DNA of 64,000 nucleotides from Massilia sp. WG5 (GTDB lineage Bacteria; Pseudomonadota; Gammaproteobacteria; Burkholderiales; Burkholderiaceae_D). Positions within the stretch are counted from its first letter, which is position 1. Every line of letters begins with the position of its first letter. Made by a program: the position numbers and the translations under genes. This document shows, one piece after another, positions 52,528 through 61,401 of the stretch. The DNA lies in the NCBI RefSeq assembly GCF_001412595.2, contig NZ_CP012640.2, forward strand, positions 1,550,001 to 1,614,000. The letters are read 5' to 3'. The notes under the pieces are model-generated. The model did not search any database, was not told the origin of the DNA, and saw only the letters and a program-made list of their open reading frames with translations.

Positions 52528-53097
52528 TCAGCACGCGCGCTCGGGCAGCAGGCAGGACGCGTACGGGCTCACGAAAGGCGTGGCCCGCCCGGCCTCGTCG
52601 TAGCGCGAGCGGACCAGCCCGGCAAGGTCGCCGCCGTACACGTGGATGCTGACCGAGGCGCCATCCGCGCGCGCGTTCGATACGCGGTGGATATCACCGA
52701 TCGTGGGTGAAACGAGATCGATATCACCGGGCAGCAAGTCGTGCACGGCCCCCGCCACCAGCGGCTTGCCGGGCTCGAGCGGCATGCCGAACTCCTCGCA
52801 GCGCTCCCGTCCGCGCAGCATGCCGACCATGCCCCAGACCGTGTGGTCGTGGATGGGCGTGCCCTGCCCCGGCCCCCAGACCATGGCCGACACCGAGAAG
52901 CGCCGCGCCGGGTCGAGGTGCAGCAGGTGGATGCGGTAGCTGTCCGGATCGGGCTGGGCCAGCGCCGCCGGCAGCCAGTCGTCATCGGCGATCAGGGCGG
53001 CCAGCAGCGGGCGGCCGGCGCGGAAGATGGCGCTCTCGTCGGCGCCGCTGGCGACCAGCTGTTCGAAGGCGCGCAGGAATGCCGGCAAGGCGTTCAT
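52528..53097 (-). CDS. Cysteine dioxygenase-family thiol dioxygenase
   Basis: 189 aa. The cupin iron site is readable: HDH in GTPIHDHTVWGMVGMLRG and the third histidine in IGDIHRVSN. The RIHLLHLDPARRFSVSAMVWGPGQ block matches bacterial CDO and 3-mercaptopropionate dioxygenases, which oxidise thiols to sulfinic acids. The bacterial type lacks the Cys-Tyr crosslink of mammalian CDO; the substrate (cysteine or 3-mercaptopropionate) is not settled by reading. The start is fixed by the ATGA overlap with the DUF1810 gene. Confidence 0.87.
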   Translation of the reverse strand: MNALPAFLRAFEQLVASGADESAIFRAGRPLLAALIADDDWLPAALAQPDPDSYRIHLLHLDPARRFSVSAMVWGPGQGTPIHDHTVWGMVGMLRGRERCEEFGMPLEPGKPLVAGAVHDLLPGDIDLVSPTIGDIHRVSNARADGASVSIHVYGGDLAGLVRSRYDEAGRATPFVSPYASCLLPERAC

Positions 53098-53513
53098 GAC
53101 AGGCGCTCGATGGTGGCGGCATCGGGGATGCCGTCGAAGAAGCGGTCGAGACAGGCCTGGAAGATGGCCTCGTCCGGCGCGATGTCGGCGAACAGGGTCA
53201 TGCAGGAGTGGAATTTCAGGTCGTCCGGGTAGCCGAAGATCTCGCCGATGTCGCGGTCTGCGTGCATGGCGACCGCCGAGGCGCACTCGCGCAGGCGCGG
53301 CCCCAGCACCGGGTGGGCGAGGTAGCCGGCGGCCTCGTCGCCGTCGCGGATCGCGTAGCGGCGCGCCATCTCGCTCTGCCCCAGGCCCGCGATCTGTGGA
53401 AAGATGAACCACATCCAGTGGGTGCGCTTGTGGCCCGCGCGCAGCTCGGCGAGCGCGGTGGCGTAGACGTCGCGCTGGGCGTCCACGAAGCGTTGCAGGT
53501 CGTCGGTGTCCAT
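53094..53513 (-). CDS. DUF1810 family protein
   Basis: 139 aa, typical length. The family core is obvious: LQRFVDAQRDVYATALAELRAGHKRTHWMWFIFPQIAGLG, followed by ARRYAIRD, and HSCMTLFADIAPDE near the end. The function of DUF1810 is not established; it is a small soluble protein often annotated wrongly as calpastatin. It overlaps the thiol dioxygenase by 4 bp, so the two are translated together. The region 53514-53557 separates it from a divergent DUF3820 gene. Confidence 0.9.
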   Translation of the reverse strand: MDTDDLQRFVDAQRDVYATALAELRAGHKRTHWMWFIFPQIAGLGQSEMARRYAIRDGDEAAGYLAHPVLGPRLRECASAVAMHADRDIGEIFGYPDDLKFHSCMTLFADIAPDEAIFQACLDRFFDGIPDAATIERLS

Positions 53514-53557
53514 GATGGTGTCCCCCTTCTGCGGCCATGCTACTACAATGGCGCCCC

Positions 53558-53767
53558 ATGAAACCCGAACACCTCCAGCTCCTCCTGGTCCGCGAAATGC
53601 CCTTCGGTAAATACCAGGGCAAGAAGATCGCCGAACTGCCCGGCCACTACCTCGCCTGGTTCGCGCGTCAAGGATTCCCGCGCGGCGAGCTGGGCGAGCT
53701 GCTCGAGCTGATGTACGAGCTCGATCACAACGCCCTGCGCGGCCTGCTGGACCCGCTGCGCCGCTGA
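53558..53767 (+). CDS. DUF3820 family small protein
   Basis: 69 aa from ATG 53558. The sequence MPFGKYQGKKIAELPGHYLAWFARQGFPRGELGELLELMYEL matches DUF3820, also called putative quorum-sensing-regulated virulence factor. The FGKY.G motif is shared with exonuclease-associated domains and hints at nucleic-acid binding, without proof. It is a single gene converging on the DUF389 gene with one base between stops. Confidence 0.85.
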   Translation: MKPEHLQLLLVREMPFGKYQGKKIAELPGHYLAWFARQGFPRGELGELLELMYELDHNALRGLLDPLRR

Positions 53768-53768
53768 A

Positions 53769-55136
53769 TCAGCGCGCCGCGCGCGCCATCAGCAGACGCG
53801 CCTCCTCGGACTTGGTGCGGATCCTGAACCATTCCTGCGCCTGCTTGACCTGGGACGCCGGCGGCAGGCGACGGCAGCTGGCGCTGAGCAGCGGCGCCGT
53901 CTTGCCGTCGGCCAGCGCCACCTGTCCCACCAGCGCCTCGGCGCAGTGCGGGAACTGGGCCGCGAACTCGCGCGCGATGTCGCCGGCGCCGGCGATCCAG
54001 TCATGGCGCGTCGCCGCCTGCTCGGCCAGCTGCTTGCGCAGCGCATCGATGGTGTCGTCGCGCTCCTGCAGGGCCTGCTGGCTGTTCTTCACGATCTCGG
54101 CCAGGATGTCGGCCTTCAGGGAGCCGACGTCGACCTTGCTGTCCTCGGCCTGGTGCACGACCAGGTGCGCGCCCTGCAGGCCGGCGCTTCCCATTTTCGT
54201 TTCCATGGCGGCGATGGCGCTCTGCGGCATGCGCGGGCCGATCAGGGTCACCTCGATCCCGTGCGTGCCGGCGTCGATATGGGTCTCGATCACGTGGATG
54301 TTGGCGGCACGGAATTCCTCGCGCACGAAGGCGCGCGCCTTGCCGGAAAACACCTCGTTGTCGACCAGGCGCGCCGCCAGCCAGATGCTCGGCAGTCCGG
54401 TGAGCAGCACTATCGCCAGCAAGGCGCGCTTGACCCGCTTTTCCTTGGCCGCGTCGATGAATTTGCGGTGCGGCAGGCGCAGGAAATCGATGATCACGAC
54501 TGCGGAAAAGGCGATGAACACGCAGTTGATCGAAAACAGGTAGAAGGCGCCGCCGAACACCTGCCAATTGCCGTTCGCCAGGCCGTAGCCGGCCGTGCAC
54601 AGCGGCGGCATCAGGGCGGTGGCGATGGCCACGCCGGGGATCACGTTCGACTTTTCGCGCCGGGTCTGGCCGATGATGCCGGCCAGGCCGCCGGCCAGCG
54701 CGATCAGCACGTCCCACAGCGAAGGCGTGGTGCGCGCCAGCAGCTCCGACTGGGCCTCGCCAAGGGGCGTGATCAGGAAATACACGGTCGAGGTGGCCAG
54801 CGAGATGCCGGCCGCGATCGCCAGGTTGGCCAGCGAGCGCCGGATCAGCGGAAAGTCGTAGATCCCGATGCCGTAGCCCATGCCGACGATCGGCCCCATC
54901 AGCGGCGATACCAGCATCGCGCCGATGATCACCGCATTCGAGTTGGTGTTCAGGCCGACCGAGGCGATCAGGATGGCGAACATCAGGATCCATGGCGTCG
55001 CCCCCCTCAGCTCGACGCCGGCGCGCAGGCTGCGGTCGATTTCGGCGTCGTCGGCGCGATCGTCGTTCAGGCTGAAGCGGTGGGCGATGGCGGCGCGCAG
55101 CGAAGGGCGCTGTTCGACTGGCTGGGGTGCATTCAT
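53769..55136 (-). CDS. DUF389 family inner-membrane protein
   Basis: 455 aa. After a soluble N-terminus of about 45 residues come about six TM helices with the DUF389 signature: NTNSNAVIIGAMLVSPLMGPIVGMGYGIG, and VIPGVAIATALMPPLCTAGYGLANG. The C-terminal half (about 250-455) is soluble, with a coiled-coil stretch around EIVKNSQQALQERDDTIDALRKQLAEQAA. No transported substrate is known for this family. It is divergent from the pirin gene over 220 bp. Confidence 0.92.
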   Translation of the reverse strand: MNAPQPVEQRPSLRAAIAHRFSLNDDRADDAEIDRSLRAGVELRGATPWILMFAILIASVGLNTNSNAVIIGAMLVSPLMGPIVGMGYGIGIYDFPLIRRSLANLAIAAGISLATSTVYFLITPLGEAQSELLARTTPSLWDVLIALAGGLAGIIGQTRREKSNVIPGVAIATALMPPLCTAGYGLANGNWQVFGGAFYLFSINCVFIAFSAVVIIDFLRLPHRKFIDAAKEKRVKRALLAIVLLTGLPSIWLAARLVDNEVFSGKARAFVREEFRAANIHVIETHIDAGTHGIEVTLIGPRMPQSAIAAMETKMGSAGLQGAHLVVHQAEDSKVDVGSLKADILAEIVKNSQQALQERDDTIDALRKQLAEQAATRHDWIAGAGDIAREFAAQFPHCAEALVGQVALADGKTAPLLSASCRRLPPASQVKQAQEWFRIRTKSEEARLLMARAAR

Positions 55137-55199
55137 GACAAGGAAGCGGCAAGGCTGAGTCTATTCAACGGGCCATTGTCCGAGAAAATATCCATTGGG

Positions 55200-55211
55200 A
55201 CAAATATTTGT
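55200..55211. promoter_or_regulatory. Perfect palindrome in the DUF389/pirin divergent region
   Basis: ACAAATATTTGT is a 12-bp perfect palindrome, 64 bp from the DUF389 start and 146 bp from the pirin start. It could be an operator for either gene. A possible -10 TATACT at 55274-55279 with a weak -35 TTTTTC at 55251 reads towards pirin. Confidence 0.35.
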
Positions 55212-55356
55212 TATTCGATTTCTTCGATGATAGGACCGCAAACAATTCGCTTTTTCACGCTCCCTGACCGGCCTATACTTCACACATCGAGACAAAACAA
55301 CGGCGACGGCGAAATTCAAAACCATCGCACATTATTGATACCAAAAGGAGCCAATC

Positions 55357-56058
<702 letters not shown>

Positions 56059-56155
56059 GCGCCGGTCCCAGGCTTGGCGGGCTGATACCGAAGTGATCAG
56101 TCTGCCAATGCTTCGCCCCGAAAGTGTGGGCCGGCAGTCACAGCGCATGCGAAAG

Positions 56156-56180
56156 CGCCCCGCGCCGGCGTCGCGGGGCG
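56156..56180 (+). other. Hairpin upstream of the receiver gene
   Basis: CGCCCCGCG and CGCGGGGCG form a 9-bp stem with a 7-nt loop, 16 nt before ATG 56197 and 49 nt before ATG 56230. No T tract follows, so it could be an mRNA leader structure or a weak terminator of pirin. Confidence 0.4.
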
Positions 56181-56229
56181 GCAAGCGCGGGTTAAAATGG
56201 AGCCTCAAAGCAACTATCTGCGGCCCACC

Positions 56230-56613
56230 ATGAGCGAACAAGCTAGCGTCCTCGTCGTCGAGGATGACGTCCACATTGCCCACGTCCTGACCTTCATGCT
56301 CGAACGCCAGGGCTACCGGGTCGTCCACGTCGCCGACGGCCGCGCCGCCGTCGAGCATGTCGCCGCGAATCCGGCGCCGGACCTGGTGCTGCTCGACGTG
56401 ATGCTGCCCTACGTGGACGGGTTCGAGATCGTGGGCCGGATCCGCGCCCGCGAAGGCTGGCAGGATACCCCGGTCATCATGCTCACCGCCAAGAATACCG
56501 AGCGCGACACCGTGCGCGCGCTCGACGCCGGCGCCGACGACTTCATCATCAAGCCATTCCAGCCGCAGGAACTGCTGGCGCGCCTGCGCCGCTTCCTCAA
56601 AGCGGCCGCATGA
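56230..56613 (+). CDS. Stand-alone CheY-like response regulator
   Basis: 127 aa from ATG 56230; an in-frame ATG at 56197 is also possible and neither has a strong ribosome site. It is a single receiver domain: VLVVEDDVHIAHVL at the start, phospho-acceptor Asp56 in LVLLDVMLPYVDG, Thr in IMLTAKN, and Lys108 in FIIKPFQPQELLARL. There is no output domain, so it must act by protein contact. No kinase gene is beside it. It overlaps the HEAT-repeat gene by 4 bp, which ties it to the polysaccharide synthase cassette. Confidence 0.93.
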   Translation: MSEQASVLVVEDDVHIAHVLTFMLERQGYRVVHVADGRAAVEHVAANPAPDLVLLDVMLPYVDGFEIVGRIRAREGWQDTPVIMLTAKNTERDTVRALDAGADDFIIKPFQPQELLARLRRFLKAAA

Positions 56614-57683
56614 TCGACAAGGGCGACCCGATCCTGGCGGCGGCCTTCTGGACCGGCATCGCCGCCCTGCTGCTGACCCTCCTGCTCGGCCTGCAGATCG
56701 TGCGCCTGCGCATCGGCCTGCGCGCCCGCGAACGCCGGCAGGCGCGCACCCTTGCGCGCTGGCGCCCGGTGCTGAACGCGGCCATCGTCGGCGAGAGCCC
56801 GGAACAGCTCCCCAGGCTGCTGTCCTCGGAACGCCTGCACTTCATCAAGCTGTGGGTGCACCTGCAATCCTCGTTGCGCGGGGAAGCCGGCGCCGCCCTG
56901 AACCGGATCGCCTGCCGCCTCGGCCTGGATACCGAAGCGCGCGCCATGCTGGGCCGGCGCGCACGCACCGAGCGCCTGCTGGCCGCGCTGATGCTGGGCC
57001 ACCTCGGCGACCGCCAGGCCTGGCCCCAGCTGCTGCGCCTGGCGGGCCTGGATGACCCGACCCTGTCGCTGACGGCGCTGTGGGCCCTGGTGCGGATCGA
57101 TCCGCAGGCGGCCGCCGAGTATCTGACGCCGCTGTTCATCGAACGCGAGGACTGGGCCATGTCGCACGTGGCCGGCATCCTGCAGCAGGCCGGCACGCCG
57201 GTGGCCGCGGTACTGGCGGGGATGCTGCCGCGCCTGGACGCCCAGCGCCTGCCGCGCGCCCTGCGCATTGCCGAAGCCCTGCGGGTCGACCTGCCGGCCG
57301 ATGCCCTGGCCGCCGCGCTGGCGGGCGAGTCGGTCCCGGTGACGATCGCCGCCCTGCGCATCGTGAACACGCCGCTGCTGCAGGAAGCGGTGCGCACCCT
57401 GCTGCTGCATGAAGACTGGCAAGTGCGGGTGCAGGCCGCCAAGGCCCTCGGACGGATCGGCGAGCGCGCCGACACGCAGCGCCTGGTGGCCTTGCTGGCC
57501 GACCGCGAATGGTGGGTACGCTACCGCGCGGCCCAGGCCCTGGTCGAACTGCCCTGGCTGGCGCGCGCCGACCTGGACGCCCTGCGCGCCTCGATCGAAG
57601 ACCGCTTCGCCGCCGACATGCTGGCCCAGGTCATGGCCGAGCAGGATGCGGCCAGCGCCGAGAACAAGGCGGAGGCCGCATGA
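56610..57683 (+). CDS. Membrane-anchored HEAT-repeat protein
   Basis: 357 aa. One N-terminal TM (about 9-33, FWTGIAALLLTLLLGLQIV) precedes a cytoplasmic helical solenoid. HEAT repeats are clear at LLAALMLGHLGDRQAWPQLLRLAGLDDPTLSLTALWALVRIDPQ and again at HEDWQVRVQAAKALGRIGERADTQRLVALLADREWWVRYRAAQALVELPW. Such solenoids act as scaffolds. Being translated between the receiver and the synthase (4-bp overlaps on both sides), it probably couples the phosphorylation signal to the glycosyltransferase. Confidence 0.88.
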   Translation: MIDKGDPILAAAFWTGIAALLLTLLLGLQIVRLRIGLRARERRQARTLARWRPVLNAAIVGESPEQLPRLLSSERLHFIKLWVHLQSSLRGEAGAALNRIACRLGLDTEARAMLGRRARTERLLAALMLGHLGDRQAWPQLLRLAGLDDPTLSLTALWALVRIDPQAAAEYLTPLFIEREDWAMSHVAGILQQAGTPVAAVLAGMLPRLDAQRLPRALRIAEALRVDLPADALAAALAGESVPVTIAALRIVNTPLLQEAVRTLLLHEDWQVRVQAAKALGRIGERADTQRLVALLADREWWVRYRAAQALVELPWLARADLDALRASIEDRFAADMLAQVMAEQDAASAENKAEAA

Positions 57684-59092
57684 ACTGGCACCATCACCTG
57701 ATCCAGTTCGTCACCTGGTTCGTCCTGGGCTACTTCGTGCTGCTGAACGGCGGCTACCTGGTCCTGAACCTGCTGTCGCTGCGCACCCTGCACCGCAAGG
57801 GCCAGGAAGAGATGCTGGACGACCTGCCGCGCGCGTATTCCGGCCTGGAGCCGCCGGTCAGCATCCTGGTGCCGGCCTATAACGAGGAAGCGACCATCGC
57901 CGCCTCGGTGCGCTCGATGCTGCAGCTGACCTATTCGGAATACGAGGTCGTGGTCGTCAACGACGGCTCCAAGGACGCCACGCTGGAGGTGCTGAAGCGC
58001 GAGTTCGGCCTGCTGCCCTTCCCGGAAGCCTACCGCCGCCAGATCCCGACAAAGGAGATCCGCGCGATCTACCGCTCGACGCGCTTTCCGAACCTGCGCG
58101 TGCTCGACAAGGTCAACGGCGGCAAGGCCGACTCGCTGAACGCCGGCATCAACGCCGCGCGCTACCCGCTGTTCTGCGGCGTCGACGCCGATTCGATCCT
58201 GCAGCGCGACAGCCTGGAGCGCGTGACCCAGCCCTTCCTGCGCGACCCGACCGTGGTCGCCACCGGCGGCACCATCCGCATCGCCAACGGCTGCGAGGTC
58301 GCCGGCGGCTTCCTGACCAGGGTCGGCCTGCCGCGCAACCCCTGGGCCCTGTTCCAGGTGGTCGAGTACCTGCGCGCCTTCCTGTTCGGGCGCCTCGGCT
58401 GGTCGGCCGTGAACGGCATGCTGATCATCTCCGGCGCTTTCGGCGTGTTCCGCAAGGATGCCGTGGTCAGCGTCGGCGGCTACCGCGCCGACACCATCGG
58501 CGAGGACATGGAACTGATCGTGCGCCTGCACCGCCTGCTGCGCGCGCGGCGCCAGCCCTACCGCATCGAATTCGTGCCCGATCCGGTCTGCTGGACCGAG
58601 GCGCCGGAAGACTTCAAGACCCTGAAGAACCAGCGCATCCGCTGGCAGCGCGGCCTGGCCGAGAGCCTGACCGCCAACTGGGGCCTGATGTTCTCGCGGA
58701 ACGGCGGCGTGCCGGGCTGGCTGGCCTTCCCGTTCATGCTGCTGTTCGAATGGCTTGGTCCCGTGGTGGAGATGGGGGGCTACCTGTTCATGATCGTGTC
58801 TTTCCTCACCGGCGAGATCTCCTGGCAGGCCTTCTCGACCTTCATGTTCGTGGCGATCGGACTGGGCATCCTGCTGTCCGCCTCCGGCCTGCTGCTGGAA
58901 GAGATGTCCTTCCACATCTACCCGCGCGGCAAGCAGCTGCTGGCGCTCGGCCTGGTAGTGCTGCTCGAGAACCTCGGCTACCGCCAGCTGAACACCTGGT
59001 GGCGCCTGGTCGGCCTGTTCCGCTGGGCGATGCAGAAGGAAGCCAGCTGGGGGGCGATGACGCGCAAGGGCAGCTTCGCGGACCAGCCCTGA
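57680..59092 (+). CDS. Processive family-2 glycosyltransferase (polysaccharide synthase)
   Basis: 470 aa. An N-terminal TM (about 8-30) is followed by a GT-A domain with the synthase motifs: PVSILVPAYNEEATIAAS, VVVNDGSKD (D1), DADS (DxD), TIGEDMEL (acceptor TED equivalent) and the product-binding QRIRWQRG (QxxRW). Three or four C-terminal TM helices (about 350-430) complete the translocation channel. The closest recognised types are PgaC/IcaA, NodC and NfrB-like synthases, so a beta-linked homopolymer is likely. There is no PilZ domain and no PgaA or PgaB homologue nearby. Confidence 0.92.
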   Translation: MNWHHHLIQFVTWFVLGYFVLLNGGYLVLNLLSLRTLHRKGQEEMLDDLPRAYSGLEPPVSILVPAYNEEATIAASVRSMLQLTYSEYEVVVVNDGSKDATLEVLKREFGLLPFPEAYRRQIPTKEIRAIYRSTRFPNLRVLDKVNGGKADSLNAGINAARYPLFCGVDADSILQRDSLERVTQPFLRDPTVVATGGTIRIANGCEVAGGFLTRVGLPRNPWALFQVVEYLRAFLFGRLGWSAVNGMLIISGAFGVFRKDAVVSVGGYRADTIGEDMELIVRLHRLLRARRQPYRIEFVPDPVCWTEAPEDFKTLKNQRIRWQRGLAESLTANWGLMFSRNGGVPGWLAFPFMLLFEWLGPVVEMGGYLFMIVSFLTGEISWQAFSTFMFVAIGLGILLSASGLLLEEMSFHIYPRGKQLLALGLVVLLENLGYRQLNTWWRLVGLFRWAMQKEASWGAMTRKGSFADQP

Positions 59093-59094
59093 AC

Positions 59095-60819
59095 ATGCCG
59101 CGCCTGCGCCCGCTCCTGCTTCTCTCCGTCTTCGTGATGAGCGCTCCCGCCCACGCTGCCTGGCTGCACCTGTGCCCGCAGGCCGGGGCGCCGTCCCGGC
59201 CGCCGTTCGCCGACACGATCGCCGAGGACGGCGCCCGCCTGCGCTGGCTCGTCGACGAACAGCCCGAACGCGCCGGCTGCACCGGCATCGCCCTGCCGCC
59301 CGGCGCCAGGATCGAAACCCTGTTCCCGCTGGCGCCGCAGGAAGAGATCGAACGCACCGTCCTGCTGCACGGCCGCGTGCGCGACGGCCGTTTCGCCGTC
59401 AGCGAGCACCTGCTGCCTTCTTCCCGCCCGGGCACGCCGAAACCCGGCCCGATGCCATTGCGCGCCAACCTGCTGCCTCACATGCAGGCGCGCGCCTATG
59501 GCGTCGAGGAGCGGGTCCGGGTCAGCCTCGACAAAGGCCGGCTGACGGTGGAGTGCGATGCCGGCGCCCGTCCGGCCGGCGTGCTGCTCAGCGGCCCATG
59601 GTTCCTGCCGCGCGCGCGCCTGCGCCTGGCGGCCGCGTATGCGGGCGACGCCGGCTTCTCGCTGGCGGCGTCCGACGCCGCGCGCGCCGCGCGCGAAAGC
59701 CCGCTGGCGCTGGGCGCGCTTCCGGCCCGCGCATCTGCCCGCCCGGCGGCGCAGGCGGCGGCCGACGCCGAGCCGCTGCGCCTCACGCTGCCCGAGGCCC
59801 TGGACCGCCCCGGCTGGCGCAACTTCGTCCTGCAATGCCCGGCGCAGGCGGCCGGCATCACGCTGCAGCGCCTGGTCCTCGAACCCGATCCGGCGCCCGC
59901 GCTGCGCCCGCCCGCGCGCGCGACCTGGGTATGGAAGGCGGCCGACTGGCGCGAGCACGGCGCCGGCCTGCTGGACTGGGCCGCGGCGCACGGCGTGCGC
60001 GAACTCTTCATCACCGTGCCCTTCAAGAACGAGGCGGTGCAGGAACCGGCGCGCCTGGCGGCTTTTGTGCGCAGCGCCGGCGCGCGCGGCATCCGCGTGC
60101 TGAGCGTGGACGGCGACCCGCACATGGTGCTGCCCGAGAGCCTCCCCGCGCTGTCGCGCCTGGTCCGCGCCTACGTCGCCTACAATGCCGCGGCCGAGCC
60201 AGGCGCCCGCCTGGCCGGCCTGCAGTTCGACGTCGAACCCTACCTGCTGCAGGAATACGGTGCCGGCCAGGTCGACTGGGACGGCCGCTACCTGGCGATG
60301 GCGCGCACCCTGCGCCAGGCCGCCGGCAGCCTGCGCCTCGAGTTCGTACTGCCGTTCTGGTGGGACGGCAAGACCGCCCTGCTGGATGGCCTGGCGCCGC
60401 TGGCCGATGCGCTGGTGGTGATGGATTACCGCACCGACCCGGCCGAGGTGAGCGAATTCGCCATCCCCTTCCTCGACTGGGGCGCGCGCCACGGCAAGCA
60501 GGTGCGCATCGCACTGGAAGCCGGCCCGGTCGCAGCCGAAACCCAGCGCCGCTACGTGCGCGCCGAGACCGGCGACACGGCCGGCCTGCTGCGCCTGCGG
60601 ATCAAGGGCCAGCAGGTGCTGGCGCTGCTGCGCGAACCGGTGGCCAACACGCCCGGCATCGAGGCATTCCACCTGCAGTCGACCCGCGAGATCGACGGCA
60701 GCGCCACCACCTTCCATCGCGACAAGGCGGCGCTCCTGCGCGTCCTGCCCGGCCTGGAAGCCGACTTCGGCGCCTGGGACGGCGCGTTCGCCGGCATGGC
60801 CCTGCACGAGCTGCGCTGA
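59095..60819 (+). CDS. Secreted protein with a predicted TIM-barrel glycosidase-like domain
   Basis: 574 aa, starting 2 bp after the synthase stop. A signal peptide (MPRLRPLLLLSVFVMSAPAHA) is followed by a beta-rich N-terminal half (about 25-275) and a C-terminal half that looks like a TIM barrel: ATWVWKAADW, GVRELFITVPF, GIRVLSVDGDPHMVLP, LAGLQFDVEPYLLQEY, LEFVLPFWWDG, DALVVMDYRTDP and QVRIALEAGP are successive strand ends. The D.EPY and MDYR motifs resemble the active sites of family-18-like or PgaB-type hydrolases. The role proposed, trimming or modifying the exported polymer, is inference. Not a named family to me. Confidence 0.75.
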   Translation: MPRLRPLLLLSVFVMSAPAHAAWLHLCPQAGAPSRPPFADTIAEDGARLRWLVDEQPERAGCTGIALPPGARIETLFPLAPQEEIERTVLLHGRVRDGRFAVSEHLLPSSRPGTPKPGPMPLRANLLPHMQARAYGVEERVRVSLDKGRLTVECDAGARPAGVLLSGPWFLPRARLRLAAAYAGDAGFSLAASDAARAARESPLALGALPARASARPAAQAAADAEPLRLTLPEALDRPGWRNFVLQCPAQAAGITLQRLVLEPDPAPALRPPARATWVWKAADWREHGAGLLDWAAAHGVRELFITVPFKNEAVQEPARLAAFVRSAGARGIRVLSVDGDPHMVLPESLPALSRLVRAYVAYNAAAEPGARLAGLQFDVEPYLLQEYGAGQVDWDGRYLAMARTLRQAAGSLRLEFVLPFWWDGKTALLDGLAPLADALVVMDYRTDPAEVSEFAIPFLDWGARHGKQVRIALEAGPVAAETQRRYVRAETGDTAGLLRLRIKGQQVLALLREPVANTPGIEAFHLQSTREIDGSATTFHRDKAALLRVLPGLEADFGAWDGAFAGMALHELR

Positions 60820-60934
60820 GCGGGACCGGACAGGAAAACAACGCTGGCTTTTGTTCATGGATCGCCATTTTCTTTCCGTGTATTATTAATTTCCGACGAT
60901 AAATATATAAACTGCATTTCGCCAAGGAGACGGC

Positions 60935-61393
60935 ATGAAGATCCGTAAGCTCAAGCAAAGCTGTGCAACGATGGCCCTGGTGGCCCTGGCCTGCCTGCCG
61001 GTCGCGAACGCGGTCGCCGGACCGCTCGACGACGCCAAGGCGCGCGCCCACCTGGATGCGGTCGCCGCGGGCGACCTGGAAGCGCTGATGAAGGACTATG
61101 CCGACGACGCCTACCTGGAATGGGTCGGCGGGCCGCTCGACGGCCGCTACCGCGGCAAGGAACAGATCCGCGCCGTCTGGACCAAGTTCATCGCCGCGAA
61201 CGCCGGCAAGCCGCGCCCCGCCAACTTCGGCAAGGCGCTGTCCTTCGCCAATCCGAAAGGCGCCTCGGTGCAGCAGCGCGCCGACTACGGCGGCCAGGTC
61301 CCGGTCAAGGTCTGGCATGCGCTGACCTACCGCGACGGCGACCTCACCACCGAAGTCTGGCAGATCGCCCCTGCCCTGCAGCTCGACCAGTAA
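60935..61393 (+). CDS. Secreted NTF2-like (SnoaL-type) protein
   Basis: 152 aa. AAGGAG lies 5 nt before the ATG. A signal peptide (CATMALVALACLPVANAVA, residues about 10-28) is followed by an NTF2/SnoaL cone fold: ARAHLDAVAAGDLEALMKDYADDAYLEWVGGPLDGRYRGKEQIRAVWTKFIAANAG and a C-terminal sheet with VWHALTYRDGDLTTEVWQI. The family includes isomerases and simple ligand-binding proteins; no catalytic residues can be assigned. The 115 bp upstream are AT-rich and likely carry the promoter of a three-gene operon with the next two genes. Confidence 0.82.
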   Translation: MKIRKLKQSCATMALVALACLPVANAVAGPLDDAKARAHLDAVAAGDLEALMKDYADDAYLEWVGGPLDGRYRGKEQIRAVWTKFIAANAGKPRPANFGKALSFANPKGASVQQRADYGGQVPVKVWHALTYRDGDLTTEVWQIAPALQLDQ

Positions 61394-61401
61394 GGTTTCC
61401 G

